NCBI RefSeq assembly: GCF_023278565.1 | Contig: NC_064682.1 | Location: forward strand, 868,001 to 932,000 | Direction of reading: 5' to 3' | Origin: Colletotrichum lupini | Taxonomy: Eukaryota > Ascomycota > Sordariomycetes > Glomerellales > Glomerellaceae | Length of the DNA: 64,000 nucleotides | Translations under genes and position numbers: made by a program | The notes under the pieces: model-generated | Told to the model about the DNA's origin: nothing | The model's input: the letters and a program-made list of their open reading frames with translations, nothing else | Databases searched by the model: none | Part shown: positions 50,885 through 63,283 of the stretch, one piece after another | Numbering within the stretch: position 1 is the stretch's first letter | How the letters are laid out: the number at the start of each line of letters is the position of its first letter

Positions 50885-52115
50885 ATGCCTCTGGAACGTG
50901 CCGATTTCGTTGGTGCCATATGGCTCACTACTCCTATTCTGGTCTTGTTGGGCTCCAAAACCCCGAGACACTTACGCTGGATCCTTTTGCTCCCTTTCGT
51001 GGGTGTTTGTCTACTTGTGGCTTTGGCTTTTCCCTTTGGCCCGGATATTGCAAAGAATTACACCTTTGGAACAGTTTGGGCACCAAACAGAACGTTCCAT
51101 CAAGCTGATATCCTAATAGCATTGTCTCTTAGTCTTTTACGTCGCGTTGGTCAACTTCAACCTTCTTGTGCTCGAAGACCCTTACTTGGAGCACAAGTGG
51201 ACACAACCCACAAGCGATGGGAAGAAACCTCAACAGCCTTTCCACTCTCTCGGTGCATGGGACCAGATAAGATGGTGTTTTGATAATGCCTTCTCTACCA
51301 GAGGTATTGGATGGAACTGGCGGACTGCAACTCTACCTCCAGCTCCTGCTCCAGGCACCTCCAAGACCGCCTTCCTCAGGCTATCGATGCAACGAATACT
51401 ACAGCAATACATGAGCCATGACATTGCTGCTGGTCTTCTTCTGTGGCTGACTCATGATGGGGAAATGGGCGTCGTTGAGTTAGACTTCGTCTCCCGTTGC
51501 ATCGCTACAGCCTGCTGGTGGGCCTCATCAATTGCCGTTATGGACATCGGATATCATATCGCTTGCATGATCGGGGTGTCGTCCGGGCTTTTTTGGACGC
51601 GCATCGAAGACGTCCACCCGGTAAACGGACTTTGGATCGAGTGCTACACCCTGAGCAGATTCTGGAACCGCACGTGGCACCAGAACTTTCGAAGGGGCCT
51701 GCAAATCCCTAGCAGATTCGTGGCCAGGAGAGTTGTCAGAGCACCTAGAGGGTCTATGCTCAGTCGGCAAACCCAATCGTACTTTGCATTCACCCTTTCT
51801 GGGCTGTACCACTGGGCGGCAGCAAAGATGGCAGCTCCATCTGAGTCTTTCACAAGAACTATCAGCTTTTTTCTGCTGATGCCTAACATCTTGCTCTTGG
51901 AAGATCTGGTCATTAGTTTTGCTCAGGAGAAACTCGGATGGCATGGATCCTGGTGGCGTGTTGTTGGACTTGTGTGGACTTTCCTTGCTTTGACTATACT
52001 CGGTACAGGATTTGTGAACGATTTAGTCGCACCTGGACTTGTGACCGCTTTTCCGGCGCTGCCAATGTCACCCACTTATTATATGCTGAACGCCATGGTC
52101 GAAAACAGGGGTTGA
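50885..52115 (+). CDS. Wax-synthase-like membrane O-acyltransferase (terpenoid tailoring)
   Basis: This is a multi-pass membrane protein of the wax synthase-domain (MBOAT-like) acyltransferases common in fungal terpenoid and meroterpenoid clusters. The start at 50885 (CACCATG) opens two hydrophobic segments. A 46-bp intron (51074-51119; weak GTTTGG donor, TAATAG acceptor) is needed to restore the frame and gives 394 aa in total. The family signatures are TRGIGWNW (about residue 124), FWNRTWHQ (about 244-251, with the conserved His) and FTLSGLYHW (second His near 294). Further membrane spans follow to the end. The likely role is transfer of an acetyl or other acyl group to a hydroxyl on the cluster product (inference from neighbours). 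The 3' end faces the FAD oxidase, only 110 bp away. A LINE inserted 82 bp upstream probably removed its promoter. The intron is the weakest part of the model. Confidence 0.8.
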
Positions 52116-52224
52116 ATCTGGTTGACAGCATTCATAACTGGGCAATCTATTGTACTGTTGTAGATGCGAGGATTTTTTGTAATGATCGTAGACTATATAT
52201 AATGATTCTAGCCCCTGAGAACCA

Positions 52225-53967
52225 TCATTTGATCTTGTGGCCACCAGGCACTAGCTCCGTGAACAGTCCGTCGCTGTCGTAGATGTGTCTGACCTTTTTC
52301 AAGAACTCAACGTTTTCAGCTCCATAGCTTGCGACAGGATCTTGGTCTTCCGCGGCATAGTTCATGTACTTGAAAGGATGATACAAACCCTTTTCCTTCG
52401 CCGCGGCTACGGATTTCTCAAGAACGCTCTTGATGCCGGTAATCACGACAGCATCGTCTTCATCACGAGACCATTCCCAACCAAAAGAACAGACTGGAAG
52501 TCACATGCATCAGCCCATAAGTAACATCTCCGTTATGGTAGAAGAGATCAGACTTACCAATGAGTGGTCCAGATTCTTCATCGAGACCCATCACATTTCC
52601 TCCGCGCTTGGATTGTGCCCCGATGATGTTCTTCGTCAGGGGTTGGATGCCCAACATTGGCGCAAAGCGTTCATCTTCACGCAAGCCATTCTCCACAGCC
52701 TTTTCGACCTCTGCCACAAAGTAGCCGGCCATCAGTCGAAGCAGATCCACATCCATCCTGAAGGTGGCTGTCGTGAACCGGCTCCGTATGCCCGCGGGCT
52801 CTGAAAGATTCAGCTCTTCAGCAAGGTCCGATAGTGACGTGACCCTTGCCGTTGTGACAACCTTGGGAGCTCCATATGTCTCGACATCGTCTCTGAACTT
52901 GGAAAAGATGGGAGGTTCCTCTCTTCCGAGCGTGTCATACTGCCCCACGGCCCAGGCGAAGTTGCCCTGCATGAACCCAAGGCCTGCAAACAATGAGACA
53001 TGCTTGTCTGACGGGGCGTCGTGTCCGAATTCTACGAAGGCTGACGTGATGGCCGATGTCACGGATGGTAGCAACGGCCAGACGTGCAGGCCTCCCCACA
53101 TGAGGCCTTGATCATACAAGTCTAGATCGAAACGGGTCACGACTCCAAAGTTGTTGCCACCGCCGCGAAGCGCTCGGTAGAGATCCGGGTGGGTGGAGTG
53201 CGAGACGTCGAAGATGCTGCCATTGGCAAGGACAATCTGGTATCACGTCAGTTTCTCGTGTGGCAAACGTGGATTCTCGCATTGCGATCCCGGTCCCGAC
53301 TTACCTCGTAGTTGCGAACGTTGTCGCACGCCAACCCATGTAATCCAGACAAGTGGCTAAGCCCACCGCCCAGAAGCAATCCTCCAACACCAACCCCAGT
53401 CAGTCGGCCCCCAACAACAGTCTTGTTCGTCTTATCAAGCTCCTTGAAGACTGCCCCCCACTTTGCGCCTGCGCCTATTCGAGCTACACCGGCACTCGCG
53501 TCCACTTCGATATTGCCTAAGCCGGCCATGTTGACGGTGATCCCACCATGACTATTACTGAACCCGGGAATGTCCGAGTGGCCACCCCCGCGGACGGCAA
53601 AGGGGCACCCCGTGGAGCGCGATGTCTGCACCACGAGTGCGACGTCCTGGGCCCCACGGGCGTGGACAAGGCAGGCCGGCCGGACGGCCTGCTGCTGCTG
53701 CGACCAGTACAGAGATCCGACGTCGACTCCCGGCCCAGTGATAGGCTGCTGCTCGAACTCTGCAATGTAGTCGCCACCCGACTCGACGGATAGCTGACTA
53801 GATAGCGAGACGCACTATCGGTGTCAGGGGAGTGTGACTGACTGTCTCGACGGTGTAGCTGTACGTACCGCACTCTGGCATGAATTGTAGTCTGCTATGA
53901 GGCTTTTACTCGCTGCAAGGGGAGCAAGGAGGACGCAGGTCCAAGTCAAGGTCGATGATTGGCGCAT
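52225..53967 (-). CDS. Secreted FAD-linked oxidase (berberine-bridge-enzyme type)
   Basis: Four exons (53967-53869, 53793-53305, 53236-52558, 52493-52225) give 511 aa. The ATG at 53967 starts a signal peptide (MRQSSTLTWTCVLLAPLAAS), so entry to the secretory route is likely. The FAD_binding_4 fold shows PFAVRGGGHSD with the FAD-linking His104. GVGVGGLLLGGGLSHLSG and the NYE-IVLANG junction across intron 2 follow, then ALRGGGNNFGVVTRFDL. The C-terminus carries a BBE-like segment (MNYAAEDQDP). The second linking residue, Cys in GxCPxVG of plant enzymes, is not seen, so a single covalent bond is expected. In terpenoid clusters such oxidases turn alcohols to ketones or form rings. It is convergent with the acyltransferase and on the same strand as the terpene synthase. 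Confidence 0.9.
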
Positions 53968-54796
53968 TGTCGTTTGGTCTGACACGGTAGAACCAGGAAG
54001 TCTGAATACCGGAGAATGACGACAGTTGAGCCAATGATATTGGGTGCAATGTGGGCGTAATGTCGGAATCTGGCTGCCTGCTTCTTCCCAGACGAATCTG
54101 CTTCTAATTACTTGCCCATTATTCCAGCCCACGATTCTCAGGCTTAAGTAGGCAGGAAGAGGTCATGGTCGAAAGCCGCCCGGTCCAGATCCCAGCAGAT
54201 GCATTCGAAGACTGGGCATGATGCTCTCCTGTAGACAACGGACTCGATTGCTCACCTGCATGTAAGCTTCACGCCCTTCGCCACATGTGTTCGTCCCATG
54301 AGTCCTAGTCGCATCCTCTTGCAAAGACCGGTCTCGCCCTATTAGGCCAGGGTGTCTATGTATGGAGGTGGAGCGGGAGTCGGGCCCGCCCCGTGTGTAA
54401 CCCTGCAGGGGTACGAGGATCTCACTGCTTTCCATGCGATGCAGATGGGTGTCATTAGGATCTAACGTGCAGTAGTCCTTTCTTCAACGGCCCGACCCCT
54501 GGAGGATTCTGAAGTAGGCGCATCCTTCGCCGCGCAAACGGGTCCAATGACGGTGGGGTATTTACAAGAGCTATTTGCGGGTTTATCTTGCAAGCGAAGC
54601 ATTGTGGCGTTCACGGGCCACGTCGAAATATTTCTGGCCGAAGCAAAAGATAGGATGGTACTCCTCAATAGGATAACGAAAAATATATGCTGTAAGCGCT
54701 AAATCAACGTTGTATCGACATTCGACAACAAGAACATGACCAATAGAGGGGCCGTTACACGGCATGTGTCACAAATCCTCGATCCATCCAACTCGT
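53968..54796. other. Spacer between FAD oxidase and terpene synthase
   Basis: This should hold the FAD oxidase promoter and the 3' end of the synthase gene. No coding frame with recognisable features is present. Confidence 0.5.
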
Positions 54797-57163
54797 CTAT
54801 CCCAACTTGGCAATCCCCTTTGTGCTTAGCTTTGCAAGGCACAGGCGGAGCATGGGGTTGGCTTCTCCTGTCAAACGCTCCAGTCGGTCGATTTCCGACT
54901 CCAGCTCCCGCTCAACGTCCCGCAAGCAGTCGAGCGTCTTCTCAAACGCTCCACACTTGCGTAGGCAGCTCACCAGATGCGCCTTGCTCTCTTTGGAAAG
55001 CGGAGAAGCGGTAGTCGTGGCTACCGTCGGTCGCTGCCTGAACACGCCAAGGATATGCCCGCGATATTCCGGGTGGTTTGCGAGGCAGTAGACAATGGGG
55101 TACGAGAACTTGCCCTCGTCCAGATCCTCGCAGAGACCCTTTTGGGCCGCGTAGTCTCCGAAGTTCATGTAGTCATCCCGGATCTGGAAGAAGCGCCCGA
55201 AGAGCAGGGTCAGCCGCTCGAAGTCGAGGCCTGATGTCTCCGTAGCTGTGCTCTCGGCCTGCATGACCCGTAGCAACATCCTGAACATGCCGCCGGTCTT
55301 GTGGTCAATCATATTGACGTATTCAGCCTCGGTAGGGCATGCCAGGTTGAACTTCCAGTACAGGTCCCAGCTTTGCCCGAGGTAGAGGCCTTCAAGCTCT
55401 TCAAGCACTGCTGTCAGTGCAGCTGGGCTGAGACTCTGAGCTACTTCCTGTACTGCCCGGACGAACATGAAGTTTGCGCTGTTGATGGACTGGGCTTGCC
55501 CGAAGATGACGTGGGCTGATGGGAGCCCCCGCCTGAGTGGAGAGTTGTCTTCCAGGTCGTCCAAAATGAGTGATGCATTGTGCAACAAATTTACAACTGA
55601 CGTGATTGTCTTGACCGCTGCTGAAGGCACGTGTAGCCAGGTGTTGAGAGCATCAATCAGGGTGCCGCGGACACCTTTGGAAGGCATTCCTGAGATGTAG
55701 GCTGCCGGCGCATCCATGGCCAGGTTGGACGGTTTGTAATGGGGGTACTGGGAGACCGTCTGAATGTCGTGTTTTTGACACGAAACATCTAGGTCCATGC
55801 TTCTCTTTTTCGGAACAATTGGCTCTTGTTCTGGACTTGCCATTCCGTACTCTGAGAGTTTTCTTTTGACTCCGTTGCCATTGACAACAGTTTTGACACC
55901 ATTTCCGTTGATGGTCGCGTTGCCCCCGTCACCGTTCGAGAGAATCTTGATGTCGGTGCTTTGAAGCTTGGTAGCAGTTTCATTAGCGATGGGCACCGTC
56001 TTGAACCCGTCTCCGTTGTGAATTTGATCAAGACCATGGCCGTTTTGGCCATTTGAAAGTGTTTCGTTCTTCCACGCGTTTTGTCTCGGACAAGCAGAGC
56101 ACCAATAGTGGTTTCCTGAAACCGCTAGGCCAGCGCAATCAATCCATCTTCTCAACTTCAATGATATGTTGGGCCGAGCTGTATAGAGATCATCGCGGCG
56201 TTGACAGAAATCACTCTCTGACTTGATGATCCTGGATTTGACCGCCTCCTTGGCATCCTCAACGGAAAGTCCCATTGTTCGGGCAAACAGCTCCACAGCG
56301 CTCACAATCCTCTTGGATTGACCAGACTGGAGTTCTCTCAGTTCGCGCTCCCAGCTGAAGTAGTCATTCGCCAATAAAAGACCTTCAGTGGCCGCGTCAA
56401 TGATGGGCTGTACGAGCTCATGCTCCGCTTCCGAGAGGGATATTCCTAAGCTGAATTGCAGCATGGGCCAGAAAACTCTAGGAGCTGGTTAGGATTGATT
56501 CCGGAGATGCGGAGAGGATTTGCTTACAGCATGCCGCCGTTGTCACTGCGGTATTGTAGATATTCTTCTAATGTCTCTGCCTCCTTGTCGCTGTTCTTCT
56601 CGCTGATAGCGAGCCAGACATCACGAAAGGCAGCGAGCATATTCAACCCAAGCTCACGGTCGAGGTTGATACACTCAAGCATGCACTGTGAGACGAGCTT
56701 CTTGGTTTTCATTGCCCTTGAGTCAGGATCCAAATTACTCTTGTCGTCTGGGTTCAAGGCAGCATGAAGCTCATCGTGCTCGGCTTGGGCTTCCTCGATG
56801 CTGAGGCCCTCCCCAGTGTCTGAAAGTTTGTCAGATTTCATACTGCGGACAGGAATCTGGAAGGTAAAACTTACCATCATGAATCAAGCCCAAATCCGAA
56901 AGATATGCCAAAACTCCTAGACGCTCGGGAATGGCTTCGGGGTAAATGAGAGGAGACCAATTGCCTACAGGCGAAAACGAGAAGTAAGTCTTCTTCTCTC
57001 GGCCATCTCCCATTTCCCTAGCCCAGTCTCCGACAAATCGCCGGCTGGCTGCATCAGCGAGGTCGTCCCGTGGATGAACTCGGATCGGAAGGGTTGTAAA
57101 GCAACCCGTCTCTCGAGCTTCCTCCGCCGGTACGTGTCTCGATTGGTATGGTAAGGGACCCAT
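54797..57163 (-). CDS. Bifunctional terpene synthase: class I cyclase fused to a prenyl diphosphate synthase
   Basis: Three exons (57163-56875, 56819-56528, 56477-54797) give 753 aa, the usual size of fungal chimeric (fusicoccadiene synthase-type) enzymes. N-terminal cyclase: GCFTTLPIRVH and PEAIPERLGVLAYLSDLGLIH are typical. The metal motif spans intron 1 and reads D96-D-T-G-E100, a variant of DDxxD. NDYFSWERE (231-239) is the NSE/DTE triad. A low-complexity NG-rich linker (about 335-400) follows. The C-terminal prenyltransferase has LLHNASLILDDLEDNSPLRR (FARM at 500-504), INSANFMF and FFQIRDDYMNF (SARM at 628-632). The enzyme should condense IPP/DMAPP to a C20 or C25 diphosphate and cyclise it; which chain length is made cannot be read here. 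It is divergent from the P450, sharing an 869-bp promoter region. The true start is the ATG at 57163. Confidence 0.95.
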
Positions 57164-58032
57164 AACTGGCAATAGCAGGATAAAATGCTTTGCAAAAGTT
57201 CAGCTAACCGTCTCCGAAGATGAAATGAATATATGTGGGCAGCAGAGTCAACCACCTCGTTGTTCTTCCTTCGAGTTTAGATACTTGCATTATCCTGTGA
57301 CCTTACTGGACTTCGTTGATAGTCGTTTGCCGCGTCAACAGCTCTTCCCGAATAGGCTGCGATAAGCCCACATTCTGGGCCTAGCATGTGGGTGGTTTTG
57401 GTCTCGGTAGGCTTAGCCGATAACGAGACACCATCACCATCGCAATGCAGGGTAGTTGACTTCGTTGTGGAGGTAGGGGTCTGGGACTTCGATGCTACGT
57501 AAACTTACATGCAGACTCCAGGCGCTTACGTGATAAGGGCTGGCAGAGGTGTGGCCCATATATTCGAAGCGCGAAGACGCGTGCCAATAGAGATCGGTGA
57601 CTCTGTGTAGTGGACCCTGATTTTGTCAGTTTCTAGACGTGAGCAGAATCATGGGAAAGTCTGAACCTGTCTAGTTCCGTATGTTTAGACACCCATGCTC
57701 GTAAGCGCTAGTATAGAGCCCGGGTAAAGGATTCAAAGCCTGTAAAGGGAGGGGGCGATAGAAAGAAAGAAATGGATTTCAGAGGCCCGCCTTGCTTCGG
57801 TAGCCTCTGATCTTGTTCCACCGTGAATCAGTGTCCCCGAACTTTACCCCCAGTCCCCCCTTCAGCTTTTGATATGACACTAGCTAGCATTTACAGAGCC
57901 GAGGTACGGGAGAGCTCGCAAAGACCAACCGTACGCACGGGTTTTGGAATCAATCTCAAGAACTGACGTCCCATCTCAGCCCAGCTCCATCCAGTCTTGC
58001 ATCCGCACTGACGACAATCACGGATCTACACC
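57164..58032. other. Divergent promoter region of terpene synthase and P450
   Basis: The 869 bp between two outward start codons have no supported coding frame. Coordinated expression of the two core genes from here is likely. Confidence 0.55.
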
Positions 58033-59905
58033 ATGGCCTTCACTTCACCATTATCGACCTGGAGTTCGGGACAGCAATTGAGTCTTGCATTGGTTATCGT
58101 ATGTCATACTCTGTGGAAGCGATCAAGATGGCCACTGTTCTGACACTTCTTTCTCTTCTAGTTGGCACTGGCTCTCGTGTCAGTCGTTATCTATGGCTGC
58201 TTCTTGCATCCTCTCCGCCGCATTCCTGGCCCATTTCTGGCCAAATTCTCTCCGGTTAGTCTCTTCTCTCGATATGTGCGCGAGTGACGGTTAAATGACG
58301 AGAACAGCTATGGATTATGAGGGCTCTGCACCGCATGAGATTCAACTCGGAACTGCAATCTCTTCATCAACAATACGGTAAGGCCCTCGGAATCAACGAC
58401 CAAAGCTGTTTGACTGACGTTATTCGTCCGTTTCAGGACCTGTTGTGCGAGTCGGACCCAACGAAGTCTCGTTTGCTTCACTTGAAGCGGAAACAGCAAT
58501 TTACGCGAAACAAGAGGATGGTCGCTTTTCCAAGGATGGGACCTTCTTGACGCTCTTCTCGGACCTCGTATTGAACGCTCCGACCCTCATCACCATACCT
58601 GACCCTACACTTCACAGGAAATTGCACAAGGTGATCCAGCAAGCCTTCACCCCTCAGGCGCTTGCAAGGCAAGAACCTATCCAGAAGCTGCATATTGACA
58701 TGGCCATGTCCGAATTCGAAGAACTTGCCAAGAGCGGCGGTACCGTGGACATCGCTGACACGTTGGAGACGATGTTCTGGGAAATCATTGGTGATCTTGC
58801 TTTCGGCGAACCTCTCATGTCTGGAAAGCGCCGTAAGTTCAAAGCGGTGCCTTGGATATGCCGGCAGGAATAATGCTAACAGAGTGTCCTAGCTACTTAC
58901 GAGTCATTGAAGCAGCTTGGTAAATCTACGATGCCCATGGTCGAAGCCTTGAGCTTTTTCCTCGCCCTGCCTGGGATTGCCCCAGTACTTGGGATTGCTA
59001 GAAGCCTCATCACAGCATTGCCGTTTCCGTCGCAACTCTCCAAGCTTGTGCCGTCTTCGAAGTTGCGCGAGTGAGTATTTCTGCAAACTACTTCATCATT
59101 GCGTGATCTAATACGAATTTTGAACAGCTGTGCCGAAAGGCAAGACGGAAGAGAAGACTTCTTGACCGCTATCATGGGCAGCGAGAAGCAGGACCTGACG
59201 CTCGACGCGGATGCATTCTTCAGTAATGCCATGGGGCTGACGTACGTACAAACCGATCTCCTCAATGCGACTTTTGCTTATATATATCACAGCCTGGCCG
59301 GATACCAGACAACAGCTACGACACTGTCCGCCACTTTCTACCACATCTTGCGCTATCCTGAGGCGTATAACAGAGTTTGCTTCGAGATCCGCTCGACCTT
59401 TGCCAGTGACGAAGAAATCACAGGAGCGCGGCTCGGCAGGCTGCCATTCCTGAACGCCTGTATCCGAGAGACCCTGAGGTTACTTCCACCCGCAAACGGC
59501 AAAACTGCACAGCGTACTGCTCCTTCATGCACCATAGATGGGGTGCACATCCCTGCCGGTACCACAGTCTCCGCTGATCTTTACACAATCCAAAGGTCGC
59601 CGGAGTATTTCGTAGACCCCGCCAGCTTCCGCCCCGAGAGATGGCTCGATGGTGCGGAAGACACCGAGTTCAAGGGGGACAACAGGACCGCTTATCGTCC
59701 TTTCCTCATTGGAAGTAGGGCATGTATCGGCAGGGAGATGGCGCAGCAGAGCATCCGACTCATTGTTGCAAAATTGCTTTGGAGATATGACTTTCAGCAG
59801 CTGGATCAGGACGGATTTGTTTGGGAGCGCGACGCCGGCAGTAGTCTTATTTACACGGACTACAAGATCATGGTGCATGTGATGAAAGCCAGCGGCAGAT
59901 CATAA
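58033..59905 (+). CDS. Cytochrome P450 monooxygenase of the terpenoid cluster
   Basis: Seven exons (58033-58098, 58162-58254, 58308-58377, 58437-58832, 58893-59070, 59128-59241, 59293-59905) give 509 aa. An N-terminal membrane anchor (about 15-42) is followed by the proline hinge HPLRRIPGPFLAKFSP. YGPVVRVGPNEVSF is the usual beta-sheet 1 entry. The I-helix reads AGYQTTAT, with Gln in place of the common acidic residue. The K-helix ETLRLLP gives ExxR, then PERW. The heme loop FLIGSRACIG places the axial Cys at 450. Exon 7 begins exactly at the I-helix motif. It is an ER-bound monooxygenase needing a reductase, and it probably hydroxylates the scaffold made by the neighbouring synthase (inference). 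No second P450 is found in the window. Confidence 0.94.
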
Positions 59906-61438
59906 CGTATTCGAGCATCATCACGCTGATTCGATGCCAATCATTGCTCTAGCGCCCTCCCAGATCTCGAGGAAACATGCCTCAATAGTATAGAGGAACC
60001 TCACGCTGACCTTTTGGCAACCGTAATACTTACCGGTGTCATGGCTTGAAAGCCTACGCTGTTTCCCAGCTGTGCTCGAATTCCGTGATACCAGAGGGTC
60101 ATTGAACACATCGTATCGACGAAAAGACAGCAGTTCAGTCCATGGAGGCGAAAATGCCTCAGGCTGACTGGGGTTCAGTCCTGAGGGTGTGCGATATTTT
60201 CAAAAGATGGCGTTTCTCGTGTTGAGTAGGCTGTTCTAGCTCCCGCGTGGCGGTGAATGAGGCTACCAACGTCCCGTGCGGCTGCGGCCGCTACGCTGGC
60301 GCCCATGGAGATCTTTGCAGTAGCGCGAAATCTCATTGGCTTCGGATATACCAACCACATGCGTAAAGCGCTTGGTACGAATGGGATCAAGAGCTGCGAT
60401 CGCCATGCTGCACATTCCAGGCAGCGATTTATCGTTCCATGGTGATAAAGCTATGAATACCTAACGTAAGGTCAGTCAGCGTCACGTTACACCGATGAGA
60501 CCCAACCTACTCCACGTTAGCAAGGTGATCTCTTTGGGAATTACGGCTTTCTAAGTTTTCGATACACTTATGGATGTGAATACTCGGCTCTGAAGTCGGA
60601 TACGTCAGATGCTGTGCCGCTTCTCCACATAGCGACTAAGACTCATGCAGTCATCCTTATGTCGGCCATGGCTGTGGGCCCTTGACTCGTTCCCAAAACG
60701 AGACGTACGAGAGTGAGTTGTGGGCGTTATTATTTTGGGGACCCCTGTCCAGGTCTCGATGCAAGCATTTTTGACGAAGATAAGGACGATGTACCATTGT
60801 ACGTTGTAGTGTTGCAGCGCGTGACAGAGGCCAGCCTCCCGTTGACGTGAGATCGGACGAGCCGATAAACATCACCTATGGATGACATACGAAGAGTGGC
60901 AACTAGCCAATGAAGGACATGGTCCCGTTGGATACAAAAGGATATGTAGGCCATACTTCCAGGACGTGGACAACAGCTGATCTCCTTGGCTATTCGGTCC
61001 GTGGAGTGAGAATTGTTGACGATGGCAACTGGTCCTGTATGACGACCCATAACGCTTGACAATGAATATGATTGATTACCCTGAATTTGGACATTTGAGG
61101 GAGCAGAAGTAAGAAGGGAATTGTTACCGACATTAACCTTTGATAGAGCACCTAGGTTGTTTTGACTCATTAGTTGCCTGCCTTTTTCACAATACCTACT
61201 AGAGTGTTACACATGGATTTCCTCGCGCTCAGTCTTGTTCACAGGCAAGGACTCTGACGCAGTCCAGAGCTCGATCCCATTTCGTTTTTAAGTCACAAAA
61301 ACACCCTTGGGTGTCTGCGAAACACTTGGAATTGTTGGAGCATCAGTCCAGTCATAGGTATCGCTTCTAGAATTCTTTATTGAAAGATGAAAATAGTGTC
61401 AACGCCCAGTTCTTGTTTTCGGATTCGGCTATCTCATT
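59906..61438. other. Gene-poor region downstream of the P450
   Basis: A 146-codon ATG-started frame on the minus strand (61170-60730) is low complexity at its start (Asn/Ser-rich) and has no domain I know, so I do not call it a gene. A shorter frame (60390-60175) has a protein-like Ala-rich stretch (KISMGASVAAAAARDVGS) and might be a remnant. Nothing else is seen. Confidence 0.45.
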
Positions 61439-61440
61439 TA

Positions 61441-61488
61441 GTAAGTCAAAGCACCCACTTATGGGCCCCCCCCCTTTTGGGCCCCCTA
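61441..61488 (+). repeat. Left terminal inverted repeat of the Fot1-like element
   Basis: It matches the complement of 63284-63330 almost perfectly. The visible differences are C/T and G/A changes compatible with RIP. Confidence 0.85.
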
Positions 61489-63283
61489 ATAAACATAGTA
61501 TTAAAACATTGCCACTAACTATAATCAATTAATTAACTATCTTCTATTATTATAATAATATAGTTATTATTATCCCTAGGTAATTCGACCCCTACGAGTT
61601 AATTAGGACTAACTAGATAGTTATTAAAGTCCTCCTAAGCCTTTTATATATTCTAAATACTTACGAACTTAGTATTTAGGTTTATTAGTATACTTTTCTT
61701 TTTTTTAGGCCTTATATACTTAACCCTTATTTTTAAAAGTCGAATTTAGTACTAAGATATAGCTAAGTAGTAGGCCTATTTACTAAATACCTTTTTTATT
61801 TTTCTAAATAATAGTTATTAAGTATTATCGTCTAGACTAAGCTCTATAAATAGCTTTAAGTAGTTACTAAGCTCGCTAGCCTTTTTAGGAGTTAATTAGT
61901 TAATAATAGAAGTTATTAATACCTAGTTAAGTAGTTTATTAGTATTACTAATTATTTACTTAGCTTCTATACCCCTTTTAAATAGTATAATTTATATAAA
62001 TAGGACTATTAAGTTAAGAAGTAGCTTAGCTATATTAGATAGCTATAGTCTAGTTACTTTTTACTTATTTTATATATTTAACGATATTAAACTAGCTAAA
62101 TAAGTAAGTTAGTAATAACTTAAGAAGTACTGCTTTTTAATAATAATAGAATTATTTATTATATCCTCCTTACTAAGCTCCTTTTTATAATAAGATTTAA
62201 TAAGATTAAAAATAGTTATATTTAATAATTAGAGGATATAAGAGGTATATAATAATAAGAATAATAAGTAGACGTTATTTTTATAGTACTCTTATATAAA
62301 TTCTATTATTATATAACTCCTATACCTATTTAGTATTAATAATCGAGGCTAGTTTAGCTTACTAAGCCCCCTAATAAGGGGGGTCTTAGTTTATAATAAA
62401 AATACTTTTTTTAATTAATAAAGGGTAATCTTATCGGTCGTTTAGCTATTATTTATTATTATAAACTTTTAACTATTATAAGGGTTAAGTTAAAATAGAA
62501 ACTACTATTATTATACTAACTTTCCTTTATAAATAATTAGTAGTTTAATAAACTTATTATTAATAGAGATATACTTAATAATTATTACTTAGGTACGTAA
62601 ACTAGGCTCTTTTTTTATATTACTATAGCCTTTATTATACCTAAGACTAGCTTATTAGCTCCCTTACCCTTTATTATATTAGTCTTATTTATATTATACT
62701 TATTAGCCTATTTAATACCGCTAATCCTTAGTATATTAAGTAATCTAAATTATAATTTAATTATATTAGTCGTAGCTTTATTAATACGGTGCGAATTTAT
62801 TAAACGACTTTTTTAAACCCTTATTAATAAATTCTTTTTAATAAAAGCGTTAATTTATTTCTTTTTAAGTAGTTTAGTATCCCCTTAAAATATTAGAACT
62901 TACTTAGTAAATTCTCTAACTTATTAATAAGTTAGTATAATACTTAAGGTATACTAAATTCGAATTTATTAAGCTAGCTAGTTTTTTTATTATAGAAGAA
63001 GCCTCTAAAGGTCTACGAATACCCTTACCTTTATTTAGTAGCTTTTTTTACGATTTTAAAGTATTACTTTAAGAACTCCGAACTTAACCGAGGCCCTTTT
63101 AATAAAGAGACCGTTTTTAATAATATTAAGAGCCCGTTAGAACTTATTTTTAATATATAAGATTATTATATATCGATTAATAATTATACTAAAAAGAAAT
63201 ATATTTAGACGATTTTTATAATTATTATAGTAGTTTATATATTAAGGGTAGGGTTTTAATCGGGGGGCTGGGCGGGATTTTGG

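Noticed and set aside
60730..61170. 146-codon minus-strand frame with its own ATG
   Set aside because: It is Asn/Ser-rich without domain or supporting signals, so it was left as unsupported.
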